Shown piece by piece: positions 26,230 to 39,580 of a stretch of DNA of 64,000 bases. Origin of the DNA: Paraspadella gotoi (lineage: Eukaryota > Chaetognatha); assembly GCA_051294375.1 (NCBI GenBank), contig CM119266.1, forward strand, positions 11,341,212 to 11,405,211, written 5' to 3'. Position 1 is the stretch's first letter. Every line of letters starts with the position of its first letter. The notes beneath the pieces are model-generated. The model was not told where the DNA came from. It saw nothing but the letters and a program-made list of their open reading frames with translations, and did no database searches. Both the position numbers and the translations under genes were made by a program.

Positions 26230-27597
26230 CCCCATTTTCGCCAAGGAGCGGCAAGCTCTGCTCCTTGCTGCGTCGTCATCAAGCGTATCCATTTCGTGGT
26301 CTTTTCGGAGTCCTATCACTCGTCTCCTTCGTTTTCAATCTCTCTCTTCTTCTGTATCCATTTCAACTATTTCCTTGTTTCGTTCGACGACTCAGCTAGA
26401 CAAAGTAAGTTTCTAAAAATGGACTTTTGTCATTTTGCGATGCGAACCTCAGGCATGTTAACAATTCGGCTCGTCTCTCTACTCTCTCTTCTCTCACTTG
26501 CTCTCGTCTCTCGTCCTCTCTCTGCTCTCTACTTTCTCTCTCTGCTCTCTGCTCTGCTCGTCTCTCTCTCTGGCTCGGTCGTCTCTCTCTGCTCGGTCTC
26601 TCTCGTCTAGCTTCTTCTCTCCTCTTCTCACTCTGCTCCAAGCATTTGTGCGCTTCGCTATCTGATCACGGCTGATTCGCACAAGAGGATTTTATGCGAG
26701 TATCCCCGTCCGTAATCACGGAACTGCGTCACGAAGATATGGATAGCTGCGCCTCGCCGTGTTGAGCGATTTAAGGGGTGGAGGGGATGGGGCGGATTAG
26801 GGTGGCTAAAGAGGGGCCAAATCCGCTGCGCTTACCGAAATCGAACGGTTTTTTTTTTAGTGTGTTTTTATTTCTTGTTCTTTTTTCTTTAGTTTTGCTT
26901 TTGTTATTTTATTTTTTATCACTAATTTAGTTATCTGTTTATGATACTTATTGTTATTTATTTCATTTTATATTATTATGTATTTTTCAGAATTACGACT
27001 GTTTTTCTATAAGCGTATTTTTATTCCTTATTTTTTTTTAAAACATTGTTTTTATCAGGCACTATATAACTTTATTATAGTATAGCAATAAGACGTACAA
27101 TAAGATATTTGGGGGTGGAAAATGTTTCGATCCGATGTTAAGTGTCGAAGAAAGAACTTTCGCGTGGAAGAGATTAATCATCGGACTTTTATTCATTCGA
27201 ATAATTAGAAAGTTCATGACAAATAAAACATTTAACTTACGTGTCTATTCATTATTAGTTCATTGATCGATGATTTATTAAGATTGATTTACAGCCATAT
27301 TACAAAGCATTTTGTATCTTTTTGGTCAAATATTTTTAATTATTAATTCCTTCCGCAAAGAAAAACGTTAACGTCTGACCTTTATAAAAAATGACCCGAA
27401 AATGAATTACACTGTGCTTCAGCTAAAATCAATAATTTTAACACGATTACTTCCCTTGGCAGATAAACGGGATGCATTGTCACGAAGACTATTCACAGAA
27501 ACAATGCGCTTTTAACTCACGCACTTTTGGCGAATAATGACTCGATTTTAAAAGTGTGATGTGAGAAAGAGAGAAAGAGAGAGGAGATGAGAGAGGA
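26230..27597. repeat. Tandem duplication pair, copy 1
   Basis: Begins TTTCGCCAAGGAGCGG and runs to AATGACTCGATTTTAAAAG, matching 27607-28507 in order. It contains about 260 bp of AT-rich sequence (about 26840-27100) absent from copy 2. No gene recognised. Confidence 0.85.
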
Positions 27598-27606
27598 AAA
27601 TGGGAT

Positions 27607-28484
<878 letters not shown>

Positions 28485-28507
<23 letters not shown>

Positions 28508-28613
28508 CGGAGAGAGAGAGAGGACGAGTAGAGAGGTGAAGGGAGAGAGAGAGAAGAGAGAGAGAGACGATGAGAGAGAGAGAGAGAGAGAGGAATGAGA
28601 GAGAGAGGAGAGT

Positions 28614-28676
<63 letters not shown>

Positions 28677-28800
28677 GAGAAAAGAGGAGAGAGAGAGAGA
28701 GGAGAGAGGAGAGAGAGAGAGACGAAAAGAGAGAGAGAGAGAGAGAGAAGAGAGGATGAGAGAAGAAAAGAGAAGAAAGAGAGAGATAGAGAGAGATTGA
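28485..28800. repeat. Long degenerate (GA)n tract
   Basis: Over 300 bp of GA with scattered interruptions; its frames (poly Arg-Glu, poly Leu-Ser) are not genes. Confidence 0.93.
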
Positions 28801-31800
28801 AACGTTTTGAGCCGCGTAATATCTTGAAACGTTTAAGCATCAAGGGCAGAGGCGGGAGAGAGAGAGATCTCAGAGAGAGAGAGAGCCAGAAAGAGAGGGA
28901 GATGGAGCAACGCGCTTTTGAATGACAAAAGACCTTAAACTTCTTCTGCCAGTGATGAGGCCATCAGCAACCGGATGCATTCAACTCGATGCAAACCGGA
29001 TCCACCTCACCCCATTGACGACCTTACCTTGTTAAGAATATTACGCCAGACCTCACATTTCATAAACAGTGTTTTAACAAAAACAGTTCTCTTTTTAAGT
29101 TCAATAAATTTTGTAAACGAACTTATTTGTTTCATTCTTAAGTTTTGAAAACTAGAGAAAAAAATATTTTTAGTTAGGTGTGGTACTTGGAGTATTCGAA
29201 ACAATGAGACGATAAAATTACAATTTATACTTTCTTTAAATATTTAGCCGATACCTCGACGTGGCTCTCCTCCAAACTCATTAACTCTCCATTGTATTCG
29301 CTTAAATTCCTTCGATCTCCAGACCTTCCGAGTTTCCTTCCTTTTCCCTTCAATCGAATTCCCTCTGTCCATCGCAGAGTCCATCCATCCATCCCTATAA
29401 CTTTTCTTCCTTCATAAACTCATCCGCTCTTCACTTCCCCCTCATTCCCCTCCCCCCATTTTCTTCGCGGTCGAATCCCAAAAGTAGGCCATCCTGAAGG
29501 GAATCGATGGATCGGAAATCGTTGTCGTCGTCGTCGTCGTCGTCGTCGTCGTCTCTTCCGTCTTCGCGGTTGTTGTTGCCATGGAAACCCCCGGGAAGGC
29601 GTTTCCTTTCATCCAACCCTTTTGAGGCGAGCGTCGACCAGAGTCGATTGTTCGGAAAAGCCGACGTNNNNNNNNNNNNNNNNNNNNNNNNNACGTGCAG
29701 CGTGTCACAGTCCAGTTTGAGCGGAGAGAGTAGAGCGATAGTACAATTTTCAATGCATTCATTTTTGAAATTCGCATTCAATTGTTTACAACTTGTATCA
29801 TTTTTTTAACTTGCCGAATGAGAGCTTTTTCTGTAACTTGGCAGAATTCCGACATTGGTGTTGCTACAGACTTGATTTAAAAGAAAGGATTTTAAAGGAA
29901 GAAGTAATGAATGTGTAGGTTCAGTTGAGATTGGTTACAGATTTTGACTGCGCATGTGGAGGAGATGTTGCAGCGAGCTCAGATTCACTCGCTATGCCTC
30001 GACTCGGGTCACAGCTCTCACAGTGCTCGCCGAGTACTGTGTTCCTTAACGCTCGTAAGAGAGAGACGTTAGATTTGCTGAGGCCAGTGACGCCCTCAGA
30101 GATGATGGTACTACTCTTCGCTGAGAGGGATGTGCAGGGCAACGACTGAGAGGTAGCGTATCACGATTCACTGTCAAGTAAAGGGCGCGGCGACCCGGAG
30201 GATGCGGAGAGAGAGAAGAACGTCATTTTAACCTTGTCCTGGTGTTTTTTTGTTTTAAACAATATACAGAGCCTATAACAAGCCTATTTGATCCTATAGA
30301 AAGTGTGAAAAAAGGAAATAGCCAACGGCTGCGCATACGTGTTTTTTCTCTTCTTCGGTGCCACTCCTAAAGAGCGTAAAGAAGATATATTTGCCAGATC
30401 TTACACTAGCATCAAACCGCACCGATATTTTACCTCATGAAGTAGGTCTTTTTCTTAAGATATATAATAAAACTATAATAAGTATGTTATTTCGACTTTG
30501 CATTTAAAGCATATGTGCTTCAAGCAAAAATTGATTTGTTTTTATATCATGCATTTATACGAATTTGATGATTCCTTTTTCTATAACCATTTCTGGTTTA
30601 CTTCTCTTCATTCCGTATTTTTTTTCTACTTCAACGCCCATTAAATATACGTTATAGTGTGGACTCAATTTTTACACTTCATGTTAGATCAGCTCATGAA
30701 GTCCACAAAATAAAAGAGCGATAACTAAGTAATAATATTAATTGGACGTATGTTTTGCCAGTTACCAAGATAAAATGAGTAATTTATAATCCCAGAAATG
30801 AAAAATATAATGACCGTGTGAACCATATGGCATATGCGTTCATTATTTACAAATAAGTCAATTTGAAAGAGCGAGTGGAACCATGAGAGTAGATGAAAAA
30901 ATCGATGTGAAGTTTGAGGAATTTGTGAAAAGGAGGATCATGAGATGGAGCTGTTGAGAAACAACATAATATTCGAGACTTCTTGATAAGGAGCCAGGTA
31001 CTTCTGGAGAGGGAAGGAGAGAGATATGATGTAAAAGAAACCGACATTGGAGTATGAAGAGGATGAGGAGTCTTCGGTTCATAATGAAGCTTGTCTCAAG
31101 AGTTTACCTCCACCTACTTTGCTCCGTCAGTTACTGTATTTGTCCATGTCACACGAGTCGAGCATTCGCAGCGCGACGGAGCCTTTCCTCTTGAGCGGAC
31201 CGGTAGTAAAAGTCCTCGCTGCCTCATAGAAAATGTATCTGGGCCAGTCATTAGCGGCCGGCGAAGGAAGAGCGTTCTAATTCTTCCATTTTCTCTTTCT
31301 CATTGCATCATCTGCTCCGTATTTCGTATCTCTCTTTTATACTTGCAGGCTTGTATCCTTTCTCTTCAACGATATTACATTCTTTCGTGTTTTTTAAAAA
31401 TATTTTCTTCATTATAAAAGAAAAATTATATTAATTGAATATTTCTTCATTATGAGATACGAAAAACCTTTAATCAACAAAACGTGTACAAATAAGTGTC
31501 GAATATTGAATATAAAAAAAAATTTATTAATTTATTAAATTAATATTTTTTTGCATAAATTTTTTACTTTTTCGACGATCAGCAATTCGGGGTATAACGA
31601 ATTAAAAAACTTCGTAAGCCGAAAATCATTTATTTATTTAGCCGATTTTAAAACGTACGAGGTTTTTCGGAGATGGCCTATGGAAAAAAAATGCCGGAAG
31701 AGAGGAGCGGTTGGCGTAGGATGACACCAAGATGACGCCCCCCTCTAGATCTTGGATTCTCGCGTTCTCTCGATCTCTCCCGTCTCTTCGCTCTCTATTG

Positions 31801-32095
31801 ATCTTTACCCTCTCTTCCTCTCTCCCTTCTTCTCGCATTATTATGATCGCCTGAAAAAAAAATTAAACCACAATTTACTAAAGTAGTTTTAATAAAAAAA
31901 ATGTTATTTCGCAGCATCCAACAAAATTGATGCATACATGCATACGAAGAGATACTTCTTAAATCTGGTTCTCCATCGTATTTTACCCACGCCAAAATAT
32001 AACATTTTTCTCTTCGCGTGACAGCCTCATAGCCACAAAAAGCGATAAAGAATAATCATGGCGACAGAAAAATAGATTTATCCTGAAAGAAAAAA
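28801..32095. other. Intergenic stretch with short open frames only
   Basis: Mixed composition with a (TCG)n run at 29519-29552 and an N gap. Short non-repetitive frames at 29925-30149 and 31047-31229 (plus) have no recognisable family and no convincing partner exons. AT-rich between 30200 and 30850 and from 31400 to 31620. Confidence 0.45.
29668..29692. other. Assembly gap (25 N)
   Basis: Run of 25 N. Confidence 1.
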
Positions 32096-32284
32096 NNNNN
32101 NNNNNNNNNNNNNNNNNNNNNNNNNNNNNNNNNNNNNNNNNNNNNNNNNNNNNNNNNNNNNNNNNNNNNNNNNNNNNNNNNNNNNNNNNNNNNNNNNNNN
32201 NNNNNNNNNNNNNNNNNNNNNNNNNNNNNNNNNNNNNNNNNNNNNNNNNNNNNNNNNNNNNNNNNNNNNNNNNNNNNNNNNNNN
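32096..32284. other. Assembly gap (189 N)
   Basis: Run of 189 N directly before block A copy 1, the largest gap in the window. Confidence 1.
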
Positions 32285-32638
32285 AAAAAATGCCGGTTGA
32301 GGTCTCCACGGGTCATCGCGACGCGCATCGCTTTCGAAATTGCGCCGTTGACTTTTGCACCGCGCCCCCTCTCTCCTTTTTTTTTCTATTTTTACGCGTC
32401 GGGGACAGAGGGCGGTTTTATCGAGCGACTAATCCAGAGGCTCCGTTCGCTTTCGGTCGCAAAAGTGGGCGCGGCTAAACGGAAACGCGCGGCGCCATCT
32501 CGTTCCTTCTCGCCCGCGCGACCCAAAACTTCCTTTGTTATTCCGGGTTTTTTTTTTCTGGTTGGGGCGAATAATTCATTCGGCGAAACTCTCGCCTCAT
32601 AACTTCCTAGGAGCCGTGGGGGTTAAGGGGACTGGGGG
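32285..32638. repeat. Block A, copy 1 (partner 44355-44700)
   Basis: Begins AAAAAATGCCGGTTGAGGTC and ends at GGAGCCGTGGGGGTTAAGGG-type sequence. The partner at 44355 is nearly identical apart from small indels. Here block A runs straight into block B. Confidence 0.9.
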
Positions 32639-33565
32639 TGAGTTGGGAAAGGTTTAGGGATACAAAAACACACAACCATCCCAGACCCCAGTCCCCAGTC
32701 CACCCCTTCCCTAACCATCCCCCTCACCCCCTCTCCTTTCGATCTAAGAAACTGGCCGGGGGACCTTTCTTCCGGATCGCGAAGGGGTCAAACTCCTCTG
32801 TTCGTCCGCTCGGACTTATGCGTTCATCACGTTCGAGTCTCGAATTTTCCGTTCGTGTTCTCTTTCAACACTTCGTTCTCGATTTACTGTTGGCCACTGA
32901 ACGCATTCCTCTCTTATCCGCTCGAAAGCCGATTGGGTCGAAACGCCGTTATTTCGGTATTTCCAGACATGAATGCGAAGCTTTTCATAAGAGTCAAGGA
33001 GCTATAATAATATATCATTCCCGCCGAAATGTCAGCTCTTACAATACAAATATCACAACCGTTCCTTATCACTTCTTTCTTTGTTATCCAAGAGTCGCTC
33101 TATTTCCTCACTTCTTGAGCTCCTCTTCTAAAAGTGGCTCATTTTCTCATCGAGTCCTGCTTATTATTTTAACTATTATTTCTTTCTTATTATAAATATA
33201 CTTATTAAAACTTACCTCGTCTCTAATCCAGGACTTATTCTTCACTCTCATCAACTGCGAACCACCTTTCTCTATTTTTTCCAAAAATCCACTACCCGAA
33301 GATTCTTTTCACGTCCCACCTAAATGCATTCTTCCAATTCCATAAAACCTTCTTTCTAACCCTTCCAGCCCCTTCGATCTTCCCTAACGGAGTCGGACAA
33401 TAAAGACGACAACGACAAGACGACGGACAATGACGACAAAAATGACAACGACAACGAAAACGGCGGCCGACGAAGACGCGGTTCTTTTACGAGTCCGTTA
33501 TGAATGAATAGTTCGGCCTCCTCTCCGTCTCGTTAGGTGGTCAAGAATGGAACGAAGTGTGGCCA

Positions 33566-33573
33566 TATAAAAG
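33566..33573 (+). promoter_or_regulatory. TATA-box-like core promoter candidate
   Basis: TATAAAAG stands before a CpG-rich segment of about 300 bp, and the word and context recur in block B copy 2 (50349-50356). No confident coding region follows, so this is a suggestion only. Confidence 0.25.
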
Positions 33574-34439
33574 CGAAAGCGTTGGTGGAAATAGGAGAAG
33601 GGGGCGGGAGAGAGGAAGTCGGAGATTATAGAGGGTAACACCAAAAGAGGTCTCGGCCTCCGCGGCCCCGATCCTCGGGCGAAAGGGAAAACGAGGAAAA
33701 GGGTAAACTGCGTGGCAAAGGGATCGACGGCGAAACCCAATACGGCGCCTTGGCGGAAGCGATGCGGCGGCGCTTAGAGAGTCGGGAGCGCGCCGCTGCG
33801 GTGTCAGTGAAGCAAGCGCTGCCGGCGACTGTAACAGACGGCTCTGTGATGCCGACCCTAACATCTGTCTCCAGAATTGGACTCAGAGTGTTAGCGGTCT
33901 GAGAGCTCGACTAACCCACCATACCCACAACCTTTCCCCCCTTATTTTTCCTCCCCTTTTTATCTCCCTTTTTTATCTTCCTCTTTTCTATATTTTAATT
34001 TTATTTTTTTAAAGAGAATAAAACGAGAATCGCGATTTTCGTTCGAGAAGAATTCGGCATTAGCGCGAAAGCCTGGCGTTCAGCCGACCGGAAAGATATT
34101 TTTTTTTTGAATGCAGACGAGATGGAGAAGAGAGAAGAGAGAGAGAAGAGTAAGAGAGAAGAGAGAGAGACGAGAGATGACGAAGGAGAGAAGCAGAGAG
34201 AGATATGAGAGATGAAAGAGACGAGAGAGAGAGAGAGCGGGAGGCGTTTTCAATACTTTCGGAAATAAATATCGGAGAAAGAGTCGAGTGAGGATTATGG
34301 GTTCGAAGAAAAAGATGGCGACTTTTTTGACTAACAAGGAGAAACTTTTCCCGAGGACACTGCTGACAGACAACGAAATTATATCGGGGAAAACTGTCAT
34401 AGGAATATTTCATAATGCATTTTTCTTGTATTAAAACTT

Positions 34440-34585
34440 TAGAAAAAGTTTGAAAATTTATTTTCATCAACGATTTGTTTATAAATATTACGGACATGTT
34501 TCGACTCTTTTTGTCGCAAACATGTCCAGTATATTTAATAAAACAAATTTGATGAAAACAAATCTTCAAACTTTTCTAAAATCGC
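34440..34585. repeat. Palindrome related to Penelope-type tails, copy 1
   Basis: Two inverted arms each contain CAAACATGTCC or its complement and AATAAAACAAATTTGATGA-type sequence, with a short loop (ACTCTTTTTG). It is the degraded equivalent of the cleaner palindrome at 51129-51272. Confidence 0.75.
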
Positions 34586-34889
34586 TAAACTAACAAAAGA
34601 AGAAAGTAATAATACAAGGTATTTAAATAACTAAAAACGCTGTCTCTGCTCATGATAATCGTCGCCAAACGATTAATGCGCTCGTTCCATCGTTATTTTT
34701 CGAACAATAATCGCGCATTAAACCGACCGCCAGTTTGTTAAGGGGAGCGAGATTTAGAATTGAAGGCTTGGGAGATGATTCGGCGTACATCTATTTGTTA
34801 TCGATCGGCTTTTTGTCAACAAATGAATAAATATTACCGACCTTTGTACCAAAGATTCATCAGTGATGCATTGACCAAAGCTTTCGTCA

Positions 34890-35090
34890 TTGAATAGCCG
34901 ACGAAGGTCGGACAAAAGGGAAAGAATTTGTCGACAAAAGTAGGAGCAGACCACCGCACATGAATTGGCCGACAAAGGTAGCCGACAAAGAAAATAATTA
35001 GCCGACAAAGAATGAGCCGACAAAGAAAAGAAATGTGGCTGACAAAGAAAGAGCAGTCCGAAAGAAAAAAGCCGAACATTGGATGTTTTT
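34890..35090. repeat. GCCGACAAAG minisatellite, copy 1
   Basis: Irregular tandem repeats of GCCGACAAAGAA with spacers. Copy 2 is at 51575-51790. Minus-strand Phe/Leu/Ser/Cys-rich frames across it derive from the repeat. Confidence 0.8.
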
Positions 35091-36172
35091 CGCGACGAAA
35101 AAATAAAAATGACCGACGTACTTGAACCCCACTGCAAAAAACGCGACGACGCGAAAAAATATAAGAGAGAGCGCCCGTTCGGTGACAAAAGGGTCACCGC
35201 GAAGACGCCGCGGTCCCGTGGCCGACAAAAAACATCGGCGACAAAAGACGGAGGAGAACCGGCGCGGCGCTCTTCTGGCCGTTGTTTGTGGGGGGGGGCG
35301 ATCGGATGCGAATAAAAAAGAACGCCAACCGAAAGGACGCCGGAGGACCGCCGACCGAAGTCGGAGAGCCTTTTTGTTACGCCGCGACGGCTATTTGCCG
35401 CGCGTCGTTCTTATAAGCGGTGTTGTCGTCGTTGTTGTCCGGTTGTTTCGTTCTTTTTGTCGTTAATCAGTAACCGAGTAAAGATGTCGCTTTCACTATT
35501 TTCCTTCGCAGATTTTGTTGTCATTGGGCGTCGTATCCGCCATCTTGTTTATTTGTATTTTATTTTCCTCGTCTTCTTTTGTTGTCGTAGTTGTCGTTTG
35601 TTCATCTTCTTCGCTTGTCAAGGGCTCAGCCTCGATGAATAGACGGAGGAAGGATGAAGACTGCAAAAGATGACAGATGATGAGAGAAATATTTTTCTCT
35701 TTTTTTTTCACGAGTGACTCACAACGAGGGCGGGTCTTCAGTTTTTTGGGCATGATCGGTATTTAGACGGACGATTGCTGACGAAAAAACGCTGAACTTA
35801 AAGTAGACAAAGGAAAAAACGATTAAATTCTCTATTTATCGTTGTGTTTCTTCTTTTTTTTTTTCTTCTTTTCTGCTTTCGAACCTTTTTTCCTCGCTTC
35901 AGTGTCGCCATCCCATTTCAATTCGCAGTTCGATTCAAGCCAAGGACGAATGTCTCTCTCTCTCCTCCCTCTCTCTCTCTCTCCTCCTCCTCCTCTCTCT
36001 CCTCCTCCCTTCCCTCTCTCTCTCTCTGCATCATATCGCGAATTTTAACGAGTTAAAATCGTGTTAAGAACCTGATGTAGGCGGGAACGACGACGACGCA
36101 CGACGACGACGATACGAATACGATGTCGACGAAGTCATTATGATAATGATTGATGATTATTATTAATTGAAC

Positions 36173-36188
36173 ACGAGAGAGAGAGAGA

Positions 36189-36255
<67 letters not shown>
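36173..36255. repeat. (GA)n tract
   Basis: GA run with AAGA interruptions; the counterpart at 52774-52867 is longer and cleaner. Confidence 0.93.
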
Positions 36256-36257
<2 letters not shown>

Positions 36258-36462
36258 CGAGCGTCGAATGGCGTCGTTTGTATTATTTACTCGCTGCTGC
36301 TGTTTAACAAGAGTAGAAGAAAAACTTTATAACGAAATATAGAACCCAATTTCATAAACAATGTTCATTATAATCATCATTAATATCTTTTATTACAAAT
36401 ATCTCTGAATATTTTTTTTTAAAAATGACCCTATAATTTTGTTATTGATTACACAAACCCGC

Positions 36463-36606
36463 CAACCCACAGAATGGGAGAATCTTTTTCTGACCCATCC
36501 AACATTGTGGAGAAGCTGTTTAGCTTCCTCATAAGCAAACGGCAGAATATCGTCTGAGCCTACTCGGGCCGAACTCTTTCAACTCTCTCCAGCTCAAGGC
36601 CTGACG
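36463..36606 (-). pseudogene. Sulfotransferase exon-4 fragment with in-frame stop, copy 1
   Basis: Read on the minus strand, this segment resembles part of exon 4 of the sulfotransferase next to it (ALTLRELK...ADDILPVAYEEL...). A TAG at 36562-36560 replaces the Tyr codon of the intact gene's PEYADD. The same TAG is present in the second copy of the block, so it is a real mutation rather than a read error. It lies about 1 kb downstream of the gene's 3' end and has no other exons; it is a decayed paralogue fragment. Confidence 0.7.
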
Positions 36607-36819
36607 CCGACCGTGTTTTTCCAAAACAATCAGTAAAAAGGACAGTTTTATGGCCAAATAAACGCGTGACGTTCAGATCGAGAATGATTTTAAAATAAAT
36701 TCCCTAAGTCATAACACGTTTCGAGTAGTACTTCAAACTCTTCGTGAACAGTAATTTTATTGTTTACAACGAAATTCAGGTTTATTCTTCTTCATCTGAT
36801 TAATTTTCAGTTAGCGGAT

Positions 36820-36905
36820 TAAGGCTTAGGTGCTAAATTATATAAGGTTAAAGGTCGGGTTTTAGGATGAACAATTATTAAAGTAGGATTTAGGTAAGGG
36901 GTAAG
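36820..36905. repeat. Degenerate TTAGG-like short repeats
   Basis: Words such as GGCTTAGG, GGTTAAAGG, GGTTTTAGG and GGATTTAGG cluster over about 90 bp; the copy at 53400-53490 is clearer. They resemble decayed telomere-type repeats, but the unit is not regular. Confidence 0.35.
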
Positions 36906-37540
36906 AATAGAAATTGGGTGCTTCGGAAAATAATGCCTCGGTAGGTGCGATTGTCGGGGGAATTGCGCGACTGGAGTTTGACAGATTTTTTTTTTTCAGT
37001 CTGTGTTCTATGTCGTGTCCACAGTCCGCGCGATAATTGACCCCCCCTACCCGAAGCCCCCCTCCCAAACATTGACGCCCCCTACCGAGCCCCCCCCAAA
37101 TCTCCTTCCGATGACGTTTTTAATCAAAGAAAAAAGGTTCTCCGTCCTGCCGCCTCATTCACGCGCCGCTGCCATCTCCCGGAATGATAAAAAATCTATA
37201 GAAGAAAAAAACAAATGAAACAGAGGCTGGATGGCTTTTTTTTACTATTTGCGTCATCGGAACCATATTAACTTTTCTTAATTAAGTACGACGGCTTCTC
37301 GCTCGCCTTCATCCGCTGCCAGGACAATTATGAAAAGAAAAAGTCGAAGAAACTCGATTAGTTACTGCTTTTTCTTCTGCTTTAAAGGCTATCTGACATT
37401 ATGACTTTTTAAAAAAAATTCTTATTACAATCATTCAATAACATATATTTTCAAAAAATATCATTTTTTCACTGAAATATTAAACAGAAAAAATGCTTCT
37501 CGTTCAAACTTCAAAATTTCAGATTAAATTTCCCATCACA

Positions 37541-39580
37541 TCACAAAATTTATTCAAATTCTTTCCAAAGTCTTCGCAATTCCTGTACGCCTTCACAATC
37601 TCGTCCAACTTCTTCACGTCTTCTCGGAGCAACAACTTGTCGAATGCTTCGACAGCCTCGAGCGCTCAAAGCGCATATGGCGCTTGCGTAGTCGTGCCGC
37701 GCCGCCGTTCGCACTCGGAACGGCGCCAAACCCCGCAAAACTGGCGAGAATCTTCTCCTTTCTCACAGTTGCGGCGCACGTACGCGCTCTTCGTAGGCCA
37801 TCCGGCAGATGTCGTCGGTCGTACTCGGGACCGGCGCTTTCAGCTCTCTCCAGCGTCAACGCCCCCGCCAGATAAAAGCATTAAGATAGTTTCGATCAAT
37901 GAAGAGTCGACCGACCAGCGCCGGCTTCCCCGATCTCGTCGCGAAGAACTTCTTTGTCCTTTGTTTGAAAATCCAAAGCCTTCCAACAAGCGAATCGGCC
38001 GCGCCCAGCCGGTCGGGGTCCTGGACGAGCTCTTTCAAACCGTGCCAGCATAACCGGCGGGTAAGTATTAACGTTGAAACTGACGTTTGGATACAACCGG
38101 CGATTGATCGAATTTGGACTGCCGAAGGTCAGGGCGTCGCTAAGGATTTCGGTTTGTGAAGCGGAGCCACGAGTTGAAGGCGGGATATTCGGTTTGCGGG
38201 TTGTGTGAAAGTAGGAAGTGACATGTTCAAGGATATATTGTCGGAAGGTCGGCAGCGGTCTGGGAGGGAAGTATAAGATGAAAAAAATGTTTGGAAATTT
38301 AGTTTTTTAGGATCTTTTAAAACTTTTAAAATTTTCTAACTAAACTACTTCGATACTTACAAGTAAAAATAAAACATGTTTTACATTACACAATACTTCC
38401 AAAATGCGTCATGTATACTACACCTTAAAATAAGTGAAGTATCGTAAGAATAACCAACAGGAGTTACTCGTTCGTAAGTTACGCTAGCACAACCAGAAGA
38501 CTACCCTCATTACGCCACGAACAAGATGAAGTTAATGGCTAAGAGTTACGCCAGGACGGCAGGAAAAGAGGTGCAGACGAAAAGAGACAGACTGAAGTAG
38601 TACCGCCGCGAAGGGATGATAACACTATGTCCCGAGGACGGTGTAAACACATATAGTAAACGCTGTAAAGGCAGCGAGAAAAACGAATAAAAAATAAAAG
38701 TGACACATAAGACAAAAAGATCAGACAATCCGGTGCATACAAAGAACAAAAAAAAACTACGGACAATACAGATAGACATACCGACAGGCAGACTTTTGAG
38801 CTTCAGACCAACCTTGCGGTTCGCAAATGGCCACGCTGCCCTGGCACATCCTCAAAGGCCTGCAGACATAAAGTGCTGCCCGCATTCGAGCCGGACTCGG
38901 CCTAAACGACCACCTTCTTTGTTCTTTGTTTCCGCGCTAGAGCTACTGTCCAATTCTGTCGCCATATCTTTCAAGATGCGTAAGGGAACGCATGGCGAAC
39001 TGCTTCCGCGTTGTCTCGGACGGAGTGGATAGGCCGAACACACCTCTGATGGTAGACGTCCCCACCCTAGGGTATGTGAAGAAATCGTATCATTATTCAT
39101 GCTATAATCAGAAACATGAACCAATAACTACGGAACTCATCTAATCCGCTGTTCCATACTAACTTTAAGCATACATATACAATTTTTGCCATGTCTTTGA
39201 TTAGAAATTAAAAAATTACTATATAAAACTAAACTCGCCCCATAAGTTGTCTCTGGTGGCCGTCGTCCCGTACGAACATCGCCTCCTTCTTGCGTCAGAT
39301 TGGTACAAATGCACGGCGGATCTGACCACACGAACGTTCGCGCGTCCTCATACCGCGCATGGACCATGAGACATTGTTTCCTTGCACGGAGCCGACGTAC
39401 TTCGCGGATCTTGAAACCTCCATAGTACGGCGACGCACTTCAAACCAAGGCCGTCGAGGCGGTTGTTTCGAAAGAAATGCGAGCATATGAGGTCCAACGC
39501 CAAAGAGTCTGAGCGGCAAGAAGGACCGAGAAGTCGGACGAGGGAAGCGGAAGACCGTTGACCAGATGTCCCTCGGCCAT
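37541..39580 (-). pseudogene. Sulfotransferase, copy 1, disrupted by indels (allele or duplicate of 54126-56142)
   Basis: Same four-exon arrangement as the intact copy at 54126-56142. Exon 1 starts at the ATG at 39580; exon 2 lies around 39051-38780, exon 3 around 38665-38510 and exon 4 around 38255-37541. Splice sites and the P-loop region are recognisable, but several one- or two-base insertions and deletions shift the frame (the first already within the opening codons), so no continuous protein results. The indels sit in otherwise well-conserved codons, as expected from an uncorrected haplotype consensus. A recent true pseudogene is the alternative. Function, if any, as described for the intact copy. 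Confidence 0.75.

Noticed and set aside
29925-30149. Open frame on both strands, about 74 residues, non-repetitive
   Set aside because: No family recognised, both strands equally open, no clear splice or promoter context.
31047-31229. Plus-strand frame with normal-looking composition (EEDEESS...LLRQLLYL)
   Set aside because: No partner exons or recognised similarity; kept only as a note in the intergenic entry.
34754-35197. Cys/Phe/Leu-rich minus-strand frames resembling a membrane protein
   Set aside because: Generated by the GCCGACAAAG minisatellite; the frame differs between the two copies.
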